A stretch of DNA of 64,000 bases from an uncultured Porphyromonas sp. (GTDB taxonomy: Bacteria; Bacteroidota; Bacteroidia; Bacteroidales; Porphyromonadaceae): the NCBI RefSeq assembly GCF_938039215.1, contig NZ_CALHVI010000056.1:1-64000 (forward strand). Direction: 5' to 3'. Numbering within the stretch: the first letter of the stretch is position 1; each line of letters opens with the position of its first letter. The notes under the pieces were generated by a model. The model searched no databases. It had not been told where the DNA came from and saw nothing but the letters and a program-made list of their open reading frames with translations. The translations under genes were made by a program, and so were the position numbers. Shown piece by piece: positions 36,032 to 43,181 of this stretch.

Positions 36032-36085
36032 GATAGCGCTAGTAGTAAGGGGTGCACGAAAGATATGCAAGGTCTCTGCGAAGGG

Positions 36086-36934
36086 CTACTCTACCTCTAG
36101 CCACAGCCAAGGGAAGGAGAAGCTCCGATTCTTATTGCTATCTCCAATGTGTATCTTGCTACCAAGTGCCTGCTCACAGAAGAGGATCGGTTGCTTGTGC
36201 ATGCGCTGGATGACGGACCGTAGCTTCTCACGGGTGGACTTGGTGTGCGGGTAGGTCCAGAATCGGATCGGTGTAGCCTGCCTATTCTCAACACCTATGC
36301 AGGTGAAGACAAAGCAGGCCTCCGTATCTTGCACCTCAAGGATAAGCCCTGGCAGGCCACCGAACTTCCATGGCCCATCAGAGAGGGGAATATCCGAAGT
36401 GAACCAGGCGATATACTTCCGCCCTCGGTGCTCCCCTAGGGCTTTCTGACACGTGTAGCTGAGTATCTTCTTGGTCTCAGACTGGATCTGCCATTTGAAG
36501 TCAGGTAATGCTTCTGTATACTGCCCATAGCCCGAGCCAAGGAAGAGGCGGTAGGAGGTAGTCAGTACCCCCTGTTCAGGGTAGCCCTTGAAGACATCCT
36601 CAGGGAAGGTAATATCACTAAAGCTATCGACAGTCTCAGCCCCTTTCTTGGTCTCTGCATCCACCTTCTCTCGAGCCTTCAGGATATCACGGCTATAGGT
36701 CGCTGAGATATGCTTGCCGATGAGTAGCGTCTGCGTATCCTTGTAGGCGACGTGGCTATACTTGGGATTGGGGTTGAGCCTAGCTGCGATCTGATAGGTG
36801 ATCTCATACTTGGCGGTATCGACCACTTGGCACTTATCCGATGGCCCGTAGGAGGTCGGGAATATGTACATCTGGGCAGACAGCGTCGTAGCTGACATCG
36901 ATAGGCAGAGTAGGAAGGTTTTTACGAGTCTCAT
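36086..36934 (-). CDS. GLPGLI family protein 2
   Basis: This exported protein of about 282 aa starts MRLVKTFLLCLSMSATTLSAQ at the ATG at 36934; a longer reading from 36991 would bury the signal peptide. It carries RGRKYIAWFTSDIPLSDGPW, then the exact signature GGLPGLILEVQD. It shares the order of motifs with the GLPGLI protein at 32457-33287 but overall identity looks moderate. It is probably the first gene of the locus, 55 bases upstream of the barrel gene. Confidence 0.88.
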   Translation of the reverse strand: MRLVKTFLLCLSMSATTLSAQMYIFPTSYGPSDKCQVVDTAKYEITYQIAARLNPNPKYSHVAYKDTQTLLIGKHISATYSRDILKAREKVDAETKKGAETVDSFSDITFPEDVFKGYPEQGVLTTSYRLFLGSGYGQYTEALPDFKWQIQSETKKILSYTCQKALGEHRGRKYIAWFTSDIPLSDGPWKFGGLPGLILEVQDTEACFVFTCIGVENRQATPIRFWTYPHTKSTREKLRSVIQRMHKQPILFCEQALGSKIHIGDSNKNRSFSFPWLWLEVE

Positions 36935-37422
36935 AGCTCCTGATGGGATGGGGTGATACGGGATGAACGTTTGTATGGGCAAGGCTTTCATGGGGGAGCA
37001 ATGTAGGCCATTTGTTGCGAGGTGTATTGTCTTCTGGTGTGTGAGGAGGGAGCTCCTTCATTCTTCATGGAGGCAGGCGATGCGTTAGGAGAAGCCTCCG
37101 CTGCCAAAGGGATCCCTGAACTCAGTTATCTACCACAAACTTAGGAAAAATCTGCCACGATGAAGGGGCAAAGAAAGAGCCCCCTGACGCACGGCTATCC
37201 GCACACGTCAGAGGGCTTGATTGCGATACTTCGGGAGGGAGCTTGCACTCTGAAAGATGCCACAGAGTCTCTAGTAGCTACTCCCGCTGGTAGAGCACCT
37301 TGGCTTGACAACTTAAAGAATAGGAATATCCTCTTGCTATCAAGCGACCTGACACCAAGTCCATGCTTCGGGAGCATCTACCTACGGATGAAAGAGGCCC
37401 GCACAATAGGTAGACGAAAGCC

Positions 37423-37507
37423 CCCTATCATGGGTCGATGAAGTGACCCATTCATGGGTGACCACGACGACCCATTCATGGGTCACCTGACCGCCCCATG
37501 AATGGGG
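37423..37507. repeat. 24-bp-period palindromic array, copy A (4 units)
   Basis: Units CCCTATCATGGG, CCCATTCATGGG, CCCATTCATGGG and CCCATGAATGGG have centres at about 37428.5, 37452.5, 37476.5 and 37500.5, exactly 24 bp apart. The linkers differ, with recurring GACGACCC/GTGACCC words. Related arrays are at 47372-47454 and 58289-58370. Confidence 0.85.
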
Positions 37508-37586
37508 TACTTCCCCGAGCTAAGATGGCTCGTCTTGCTTCCCCGCTTAGTGGGCTCAAGCGAGCTTACCCTACCCCTCGGGGTCA

Positions 37587-37710
37587 AAACGTATACGTTT
37601 CATGTCCAAGATGTATACGTTTCACGCTCGAAACGTATACGTTTTCACCTCGAGACGTATACGTTTTGCTCGCCAAACGTATACGTTTCGTCCCAATCAG
37701 GCTATACGTT
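37587..37710. repeat. 22-bp-period array of the palindrome AAACGTATACGTTT
   Basis: The GTATAC cores start at 37591, 37613, 37635, 37657 and 37679, a constant 22-bp step. A degenerate sixth unit (CTATACGTT) is at 37702. The palindromic core is conserved while the spacers of about 8 bp vary. With about two helical turns per unit, sites would face the same side of the DNA. Confidence 0.9.
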
Positions 37711-37753
37711 GTGGTGAAGGCTGAGAGAAGGAGGACTGTAGAAGAGGGAAAAG

Positions 37754-37771
37754 ATTGAGATTGGATTGGGA
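37754..37771. repeat. 18-bp direct repeat, left copy
   Basis: ATTGAGATTGGATTGGGA is present here and again, identically, at 38985-39002 in the same orientation, 1231 bp away. The two copies enclose the NTF2-like and HxlR genes. Confidence 0.8.
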
Positions 37772-37791
37772 AGTTCCTTGACTTCCATCCG

Positions 37792-37898
37792 AATGTTATA
37801 TTACTTTCGTCTAAATGTTATATTACTTCCAGAGAAAAGCAACATTACTTTTCGGAGAATGTAATATTACTTCTGACGGGAATTCAAGGAGCTTCCTA
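37792..37898 (+). repeat. 22-bp-period array AATGTTATATTACTT with tail, left copy
   Basis: The ATTACTT cores begin at 37800, 37822, 37844 and 37866, exactly 22 bp apart. A tail GGAATTCAAGGAGCTTCC follows. The reverse complement of 39020-39190 has the same array and tail, so the two copies form an inverted pair around 37979-38832. Confidence 0.85.
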
Positions 37899-37978
37899 AG
37901 CGAAGATCAAACGAATACGAAAACAGGCAGTAAGATGCATTCATCTTACTGCCTGCTATCAGTGGAGTTGGTTATTGA

Positions 37979-38383
37979 TCAGCCTTGCGCTAGAGCCGTC
38001 CAAAAACGGTCTTCTTCGTCAATTCGCTCGGAGAAAAGCCAGACTTCCTTGATCAAACCATCCTCAAAGCGGAAAAGGTCTACCCCTTTCATCTCCATCG
38101 AATATCCGCTTGCCGACACGGCGAATGCAACCGCTGCCACGACCAAATCTCCGTTTTCCGTTACGTAATCCACTTGGTCGATGGCGAATGTCCCATTACT
38201 CAGCTGAGCCATCTTACTCAAATGGGCAAAGACATTCTGCTTACCGCTGTAGATGCCAGACAATGCTCCCTTCCCTGGCTGATGCCATATCAAGTCATCG
38301 GAGAGCAAGGTCCCCACCGTTTCAAAGTCACCTTGAGCCAATGCTGCATAGAATAGGCTCACCTTCTCTGTCTTCTTTTCCAT
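37979..38383 (-). CDS. NTF2-like / SnoaL-like family protein
   Basis: This 134-aa single-domain protein shows the cone-shaped NTF2/SnoaL fold pattern: an N-terminal helix pair (SLFYAALAQGDFETVGTLLS), then LIWHQPGKGALSG and strands ending with GVDLFRFEDGLIKEVWLFSE. Such proteins include isomerases, hydrolases and small-molecule binding proteins; nothing here fixes the activity. It is divergent from an HxlR regulator, a common pairing for redox- or aldehyde-responsive genes. Base composition looks lower in GC than the flanks, and the pair is enclosed by inverted repeat arrays, which suggests acquisition. Confidence 0.8.
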   Translation of the reverse strand: MEKKTEKVSLFYAALAQGDFETVGTLLSDDLIWHQPGKGALSGIYSGKQNVFAHLSKMAQLSNGTFAIDQVDYVTENGDLVVAAVAFAVSASGYSMEMKGVDLFRFEDGLIKEVWLFSERIDEEDRFWTALAQG

Positions 38384-38517
38384 AAATCAGTGTTTTTAGT
38401 TGTTGAAATCACTGCAAATCTATACCTTAGAACCACGAATAACAAGTACTTACGACATGGTATGCTACTTACTTAATTGTTAGAATTGCTGATTATCAAC
38501 AAGAAAAAAATGCTCAC
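38384..38517. promoter_or_regulatory. Divergent promoter region between the NTF2-like and HxlR genes
   Basis: These 134 bases are AT-rich and hold the start signals of both genes. HxlR proteins usually bind inverted repeats in such regions; ACTTA/TAAGT-like words recur (near 38449 and 38466), but I could not define one clear operator. Confidence 0.4.
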
Positions 38518-38832
38518 ATGGAAAGGAAAATCTCAGATAAGGACTGTCCCGTGCGCAAGTCAATGCAAATCTTCGCCGGCAAATGGACTCTGCTCATCAT
38601 CTTTCAACTCAACCAAAGGACGATCCGCTATGGAGAACTCAAGCGTGCTATTCCTAACATCAGCGAGAAGATGCTTACCGACGAATTGAAATTCTTGTGT
38701 AATAAAGGGCTCGTCAAAAAGGAACAGTATCCCGAAGTTCCTCCAAGAGTAGAGTACTCCCTAACAGAATTAGGAGAGAAAGTACTGCCGATCATCGACG
38801 AGATAGCCAAGTTTGGCATGGAGAATTTATAA
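38518..38832 (+). CDS. HxlR-family transcriptional regulator
   Basis: This 104-aa winged-helix DNA-binding protein has the HxlR N-terminal cysteine (KDCPVRKSMQ), the GKWTLLIIFQL helix, the recognition region YGELKRAIPNISEKMLT and the wing EVPPRVEYSLTELG. In HxlR/YodB-like regulators this N-terminal cysteine often senses electrophiles or oxidants. The divergent NTF2-like gene is its probable target. Length is normal. Confidence 0.93.
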   Translation: MERKISDKDCPVRKSMQIFAGKWTLLIIFQLNQRTIRYGELKRAIPNISEKMLTDELKFLCNKGLVKKEQYPEVPPRVEYSLTELGEKVLPIIDEIAKFGMENL

Positions 38833-38984
38833 CTCATCTAGTACTTCTCATGCAGACTTTTTGCTCCCAAACGAATCGTTATCCCTCTGCAAAACAAAGG
38901 CCTCCCCGAAGCGAAGCCAAAGGACTTCCCAAACGAAATCAAGAGACTTCCCCTGCGAAGTAGAGATCCTTCACGGGCGAAGAC

Positions 38985-39002
38985 ATTGAGATTGGATTGG
39001 GA
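38985..39002. repeat. 18-bp direct repeat, right copy
   Basis: Identical to 37754-37771, same orientation. Confidence 0.8.
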
Positions 39003-39044
39003 ATTGATTGGATTTCTTTCTTGGATTGATTGAACTTCCTTCTT

Positions 39045-39100
39045 GAAGTTCCTTCTTGAAGTTCCTTGAGTTCTCTTGGGAAGTTCCTTGAGTTCCTTTC
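39045..39100. repeat. GAAGTTCCTT repeats
   Basis: The words CTTGAAGTTCCTT, GAAGTTCCTTGAGTTC and GGGAAGTTCCTTGAGTTCC recur in close succession. Related sequence (GGGAAGTTCCTTGACTTCC) is also next to the left array at about 37768. Confidence 0.65.
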
Positions 39101-39102
39101 AG

Positions 39103-39190
39103 AAATAATATAACATTCGATCGGAAGTAATATAACACTCCAATGAAAGTAATATAACATTCGGACGAAAGTAATATTGCTTTTCCCAGC
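39103..39190 (-). repeat. 22-bp-period array AATGTTATATTACTT with tail, right inverted copy
   Basis: On the plus strand the AAGTAAT-type cores begin at 39103, 39125, 39147 and 39169, exactly 22 bp apart. Read on the minus strand the units match the left array (37792-37872), and both continue into a related tail (GGAACTCAAGGAACTTCC). Confidence 0.85.
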
Positions 39191-39239
39191 CCCTTCAATT
39201 ATCTTCGGTCGAAGGGGGTATTAGATTGCGTCGAAGGAG

Positions 39240-39938
39240 CTAGTAGCTCCCGCCTCCGCTTAAGAGTCTGGGGAAGAATGTAAGGGCTTGGTCGTAGAGC
39301 TTCTCACGAAGTTCTTCCACCGAAAGGCCGAGCGAATGAGCAGCCTCTGAATAAACTGAGCTGATCAAAAGATCGGGAACGTCATCCGTTTCTAAGAAAG
39401 CCCGCCCTTCGCCATAAGCCAAGGCTAGGCTCTCCGAATGGAAATAGCGACCGAAACTTAAATAGAAACCCGACCGAAGAAGTTGAGCAGCCTGCTCAGG
39501 CTTCCCACGAAAGCCATGGATGAGCCAAGATGAATGAGGACGAAGTTCCTTCTTCAGGCGAAGGATATCCTCTTGGGCACGCACCAAGTGAATGATGAGG
39601 GGAAGATCAAGACGATCAGCGAGCCGTGCTTCTTCTCGGAAGAAGTGCAGCTGCTTCGAATAGGGCGTGTCGCATATTCGGTCAAGCCCCGCTTCGCCTA
39701 AAGCCACTACCCGAGGCGAGGTAAGAAGCTTTTGCTCCAAAAGAAGGAGACTTCCCTCCGTCAGATCCTCAGCTTGCCACGGATGAAGCCCGATGCTCAC
39801 AAACGACCTTCCAGCAAATCGCTCGGGGGCAGCCTCCGAAAGATGAAGGCTCTGGATCTGAAGGCTCGTCACATCACCTTCATCAGGCCAATGCGTATGA
39901 GCGTCGACGTAGGGGAACTGAAGTGCTTCGGGAGTCAT
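39240..39938 (-). CDS. TatD-family metal-dependent hydrolase
   Basis: This 232-aa TIM-barrel hydrolase of the TatD DNase family has the metal ligand block DAHTHWPDE, then SIGLHPWQ, ALGEAGLDR, LPLIIHLVRA, LIHGFRGKPEQA and LETDDVPD, all in the family order. The protein is somewhat short for TatD (usually about 250-265 aa). It is the last gene in DUF4271-hemD-rnpA-yidD-tatD, with 29 bases to yidD. Confidence 0.88.
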   Translation of the reverse strand: MTPEALQFPYVDAHTHWPDEGDVTSLQIQSLHLSEAAPERFAGRSFVSIGLHPWQAEDLTEGSLLLLEQKLLTSPRVVALGEAGLDRICDTPYSKQLHFFREEARLADRLDLPLIIHLVRAQEDILRLKKELRPHSSWLIHGFRGKPEQAAQLLRSGFYLSFGRYFHSESLALAYGEGRAFLETDDVPDLLISSVYSEAAHSLGLSVEELREKLYDQALTFFPRLLSGGGSY

Positions 39939-39967
39939 CTCAGAGGAAGGGGCGAGAGCCTTCTCAA

Positions 39968-40210
39968 TTAAGGCACGGGGTCATAACCGCTTCCTCCCCA
40001 GGGATGACAACGGAGGATGCGGCGAATGGCAAGGTAAAGCCCCTTCACAGGGCCGTGTTTTCGGATCGCTTCCAGAGCGTACGTTGAGCACGACGGCGTG
40101 AAGCGACAGGACGGAGGTGTAAGAGGCGAGATCGCTCCCTTATAGAAATAGATCGGCAGGAGCAGAAGCCAAACAAGCGCTTGGCGAAGAAGTCCGAGGA
40201 GACGTTTCAT
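39968..40210 (-). CDS. yidD: Membrane protein insertion efficiency factor YidD
   Basis: This 80-aa protein helps YidC/Sec insert membrane proteins. The hallmark segments YKGAISPLTPPSCRFTPSCS and RILRCHPWGGSGYDPVP are intact, including the conserved cysteines and the amphipathic N-terminal helix. It overlaps rnpA by 4 bases, the usual arrangement. Confidence 0.96.
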   Translation of the reverse strand: MKRLLGLLRQALVWLLLLPIYFYKGAISPLTPPSCRFTPSCSTYALEAIRKHGPVKGLYLAIRRILRCHPWGGSGYDPVP

Positions 40211-40641
40211 AAGCCTTCGGGAGAAGTTCCTTCTTTCTCGAGCTCCACAGCGATGCGAGCCAGCGCCTTCTCCATGCCCCGATCGACGTCGGTCTGCTTA
40301 GGTAGCTCCTTCGCTACAGAGAGTAAGCCCAGATGAATATGCACCCGATGCTCCTCGGCCAAGACTAGAAGCGGGTGCTTACGCCTGCGGTAGCTCTCCC
40401 TGATCAGCCTCTTGACCCGATTGCGCTTATTAGCTCGTCGGAAATACTTCTTTGCCGCCACGACGAGGATCGCTGCACTTGGCTCGTCGCCCTCTGCTAC
40501 GGGGGCGAAATGATAGACCACCCGAAGCGGATAGGCAATGAAGGCCTGCCCAGAAGCAAAGAGGGCGTCCACATCTCGCTTGAGATGCAGACGCTCTTCC
40601 TTGGATAACGTATAGCGAGGGGATCGGATAGGATCTTCCAC
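40207..40641 (-). CDS. rnpA: Ribonuclease P protein component
   Basis: This basic protein of about 144 aa is the protein subunit of RNase P. The family block is FRRANKRNRVKRLIRESYRRRK, with the RNR core. The best start is the GTG at 40641 (V-EDPIRSPRYTLSKEERL), since the upstream reading (to 40800) overlaps hemD by over 100 bases and has no RnpA-like sequence. The true start may be a few codons away. It overlaps yidD downstream and lies 31 bases after hemD. Confidence 0.88.
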   Translation of the reverse strand: MEDPIRSPRYTLSKEERLHLKRDVDALFASGQAFIAYPLRVVYHFAPVAEGDEPSAAILVVAAKKYFRRANKRNRVKRLIRESYRRRKHPLLVLAEEHRVHIHLGLLSVAKELPKQTDVDRGMEKALARIAVELEKEGTSPEGL

Positions 40642-40672
40642 AGATATTATCCCTCCACGAGTAGAGGTACTG

Positions 40673-41419
40673 CTAATTGTTCTTCTGGAGATATTGATCC
40701 AGAGCCATCGCCATAGAAGGTGCCCCAGGAGATGGCGCTGAGAGATCAAGACGTAGACCTGCCTGCTCGATGGCCTGACAGGTAGCTGGACCGAAACCAC
40801 CGATGAGTACCTTCCCCTGCTTATAGTCTTCGTGATTGGCGAGCAGTGAAGTCACCCCAGCAGGACTGAAGAAGATGATCATATCATACTCTTCCTTCTT
40901 CTCTTGGTCGGTGAACTTCTTGCTGACCGTGCGGTACATCACCGCCTTAGCAAACTGCAGTTTCTTCGACTCCAAGAGGTCGATCAGATCGTTCTTGTGG
41001 TCTTCGGCCATCGGTAGGAAGTAGACTTCCTTGTTGTGCTTCTGCATGATCGCCACCAGTTCGGCTTGACCGCCTGCCTCGGGATAGAATACCTTGCGCT
41101 TGCGGTAGACGATGAACTTCTGGAGGTAATTAGCCACCTGCTCGTTGATGCAGAAGTACTTCATGTCATCTGGCATAGTGACGCGGAGCTCTTCACTGAG
41201 CTGGAAGAAATGCTCCATGGCTTTGCGCGAAGTGAAGACGATAGCCGTGTGGTCTAGGATATTCACTTTCTGATTGCGAAACTCTCGAGGAGTCACCGAC
41301 TCGACTTCGATAAACGCACGGAAAGTAGCCTTAGCTCCATGGCGTTCGGCAATATCATAGTAAGGGGACTTCCCTGACTCGGGCTGAGGTTGGGAGATTA
41401 GAATCTTCTTGATACTCAT
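40673..41419 (-). CDS. hemD: Uroporphyrinogen-III synthase
   Basis: This 248-aa protein has the two-lobed HemD pattern, with AIVFTSRKAMEHFFQ in the first half and IIFFSPAGVTSLLAN and VLIGGFGPATCQAIEQAGL in the second. It would cyclise hydroxymethylbilane to uroporphyrinogen III. Many Porphyromonas have incomplete haem synthesis, so a moonlighting or partial pathway role is possible. It overlaps the DUF4271 gene by 4 bases and may also have its own promoter at 41504-41511. Confidence 0.88.
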   Translation of the reverse strand: MSIKKILISQPQPESGKSPYYDIAERHGAKATFRAFIEVESVTPREFRNQKVNILDHTAIVFTSRKAMEHFFQLSEELRVTMPDDMKYFCINEQVANYLQKFIVYRKRKVFYPEAGGQAELVAIMQKHNKEVYFLPMAEDHKNDLIDLLESKKLQFAKAVMYRTVSKKFTDQEKKEEYDMIIFFSPAGVTSLLANHEDYKQGKVLIGGFGPATCQAIEQAGLRLDLSAPSPGAPSMAMALDQYLQKNN

Positions 41420-42138
41420 TGATACAAATTCGGAAGGAGATCACTCCTCATCAGATACATACCTCCCCCTACGAGATAGAGGAATGGTACAACTTCGTGG
41501 GCGCAAAGGTACAAAAAAAGAAAGAGGCCTCCAGCGGATCCATGCGACATGCGACGTACGACCTGTACTATGCCAAGGAGCTGAACGAGTACTAATGTAC
41601 CGATGACGATCCCCCAAAGAACGAGGGTGGAAAGCGGTGCAAAGGTCAGCAATGAGACCAATGCCATCAGAAGTGCTCTTAGCCAATCCTGGAAGAAATA
41701 GTCTTGAGCCAGTAGCCCTCCAGTGAGATCATCAAGCAGGACATAGCGCCAGAGCTTGAAGGCTTTCGAGCGAAAATAAAGGAAGAGATATACTCCAGCA
41801 AAGAGCACAGCCAGCTGCACCAGAAGCCCCGCATAGTCACTCCGGAGGAGAAGTCCATCACGAGCAGCAAGCCTCAGCACCGTCAGCGCAATGGATAAAC
41901 TCCCTAGCACATAGGAGAGGAAGCGAAAGAGCCCATACGAGACAAAGCGAGAGATGTAGACAGCTCCCGAGTCGGGATTGCCCTGTCGCCATGCTCCCAC
42001 AGCTACCCCGATGAGTCCAGGCGTATAAACCCAGACGATCAAGGTAAGTAGCCAGATGACTAGCTCTGTGATATAGCTGACATTCGCTAAGGGCTCGGTG
42101 AGCGCAAAGTCCATGCTTGTGGAGATAAGAGAGAGCAC
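41416..42138 (-). CDS. DUF4271 membrane protein
   Basis: This 240-aa integral membrane protein has about six hydrophobic segments and the conserved C-terminal LYLCAHEVVPFLYLVGGGMY block of DUF4271. Its function is unknown. It is always near hemD in many Bacteroidetes, and here overlaps hemD. The start could also be the ATG at 42114. Confidence 0.82.
   Translation of the reverse strand: MLSLISTSMDFALTEPLANVSYITELVIWLLTLIVWVYTPGLIGVAVGAWRQGNPDSGAVYISRFVSYGLFRFLSYVLGSLSIALTVLRLAARDGLLLRSDYAGLLVQLAVLFAGVYLFLYFRSKAFKLWRYVLLDDLTGGLLAQDYFFQDWLRALLMALVSLLTFAPLSTLVLWGIVIGTLVLVQLLGIVQVVRRMSHGSAGGLFLFLYLCAHEVVPFLYLVGGGMYLMRSDLLPNLYQ
41504..41511 (-). promoter_or_regulatory. Possible internal promoter for hemD inside the DUF4271 gene
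   Basis: On the minus strand TTTTTGTACCTTTGCG fits the -7 consensus and the TTTTTG run, and lies about 90 bases before the hemD ATG. Confidence 0.4.
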
Positions 42139-42221
42139 TAGGAATACTAGCTCGTAGAGCGAGGATAAGCCCTCAGCTCCACGAGCTAGCTATAGGAGGA
42201 GAACCTCCTGATGTCCTTGGA

Positions 42222-43133
42222 TTAGCTAAAGAGCTTCTTGGGATAAGCTCCGTCTTGGGCTAGAGCAGCGAGCTTAGCGACGACATCAGGGCGATCCTCA
42301 GCGTAGGTCACACCGAACCAAGAGTCTGGCGTATCCAGTACCTCTACCGTCGAAGTTCCTTCTGCTACGAGGTGGTTCACCACGAGTGGGATGTAGTACT
42401 CAAACTTAGGATTCGTCTCTACGGAGCTTAGGAAGTGACGGAAGAGACGCTCTGAGTGCTCGAAGTAGTCAGGCGTGAAGCCCCACATATTCATGGAGAC
42501 GGGGGTATTCTCATCGAGGATCACCTTCTCACCATGCTCATCGGTGAAGGCGATATTACCCTCCTCATCACGAGCAATAGCGGTACGCTCTACGACACCC
42601 GTAAGGAAGCCGTTAGCATCTACCTCACAGACACCTCGTGCTACACTACCGCTTTCGCTGAGGGTATTCCCTACACGATAGCCGACCATGCAGTACTTGT
42701 CGTGCGAGTCAGAGAAGCTACGGAGCTTGTCAGCTAGAGCAGCGAAGCCATGACGACCATAGAAGTCATCGGCATTGATCACTGCGAAGGGCTCCTTGAC
42801 GACTTCAGCAGCCATCATGACTGCGTGGTTCGTACCCCATGGCTTCTCACGACCCTCAGGCACAGAGAAACCTTCGGGGAGCTTATCAAGATCCTGGAAG
42901 ACGATCTCCACGGGGATCTTGTGCTCGTACTTGGAGATGATCTTCTCACGAAACTCCTGCTCGAAGGTACGACGGATGACGAAGACGACCTTGCCAAATC
43001 CTGCACGGATCGCATCAAAGATCGAATAGTCCATGATCGTCTCCCCAGAAGGGCCGACACCATCAAGTTGCTTAAGGCCGCCGTAGCGACTGCCCATGCC
43101 TGCTGCAAGGACGATTAGAGTTGGCTGTTTCAT
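42222..43133 (-). CDS. Sugar-phosphate nucleotidyltransferase family protein
   Basis: This 303-aa enzyme has the NTP-binding loop LIVLAAGMGSRYGGLKQLDG, KPWGTNHAVM, and the metal/nucleotide block VINADDFYGRHGFAAL. It belongs to the GT-A-like nucleotidyltransferase group that activates sugar phosphates. The specific substrate is not shown. It is a single gene between the DUF4271 gene and the mltD-type gene. Confidence 0.88.
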   Translation of the reverse strand: MKQPTLIVLAAGMGSRYGGLKQLDGVGPSGETIMDYSIFDAIRAGFGKVVFVIRRTFEQEFREKIISKYEHKIPVEIVFQDLDKLPEGFSVPEGREKPWGTNHAVMMAAEVVKEPFAVINADDFYGRHGFAALADKLRSFSDSHDKYCMVGYRVGNTLSESGSVARGVCEVDANGFLTGVVERTAIARDEEGNIAFTDEHGEKVILDENTPVSMNMWGFTPDYFEHSERLFRHFLSSVETNPKFEYYIPLVVNHLVAEGTSTVEVLDTPDSWFGVTYAEDRPDVVAKLAALAQDGAYPKKLFS

Positions 43134-43181
43134 TACGTTTGCTTTTACCAGCGTGATATATGATGTTATGCTTGTATCGTA

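Larger units (their letters stand above)
36935..37978. other. Gene-free region of about 1 kb with three kinds of repeat array
   Basis: No supported gene. It contains a four-unit 24-bp palindrome array (37423-37507), a five-to-six-unit 22-bp array of a 14-bp palindrome (37587-37710), an 18-bp copy (37754-37771) of a sequence repeated at 38985-39002, and a four-unit 22-bp array (37792-37872). Open frames crossing these arrays rotate through the repeat and show no family resemblance. Confidence 0.8.
38833..39239. other. Gene-free region with inverted copy of the 22-bp array
   Basis: No supported gene. It holds the right copy of the 18-bp direct repeat (38985-39002), a run of GAAGTTCCTTG-type repeats (about 39045-39100) and the inverted AATGTTATATTACTT array (39103-39182). 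Open frames on the minus strand that translate the repeats are judged spurious. Confidence 0.75.

Noticed and set aside
37587..37710. CRISPR array
   Set aside because: The repeat core is 14 bp and the spacers about 8 bp, far too short, and there are no cas genes nearby.
37498..37758. 86-aa open frame across the GTATAC array
   Set aside because: The peptide consists of the 22-bp repeat read in rotating frames; there is no promoter or family match.
38939..39198. Two small minus-strand frames over the right array
   Set aside because: They translate the repeat units and have no protein family signature.
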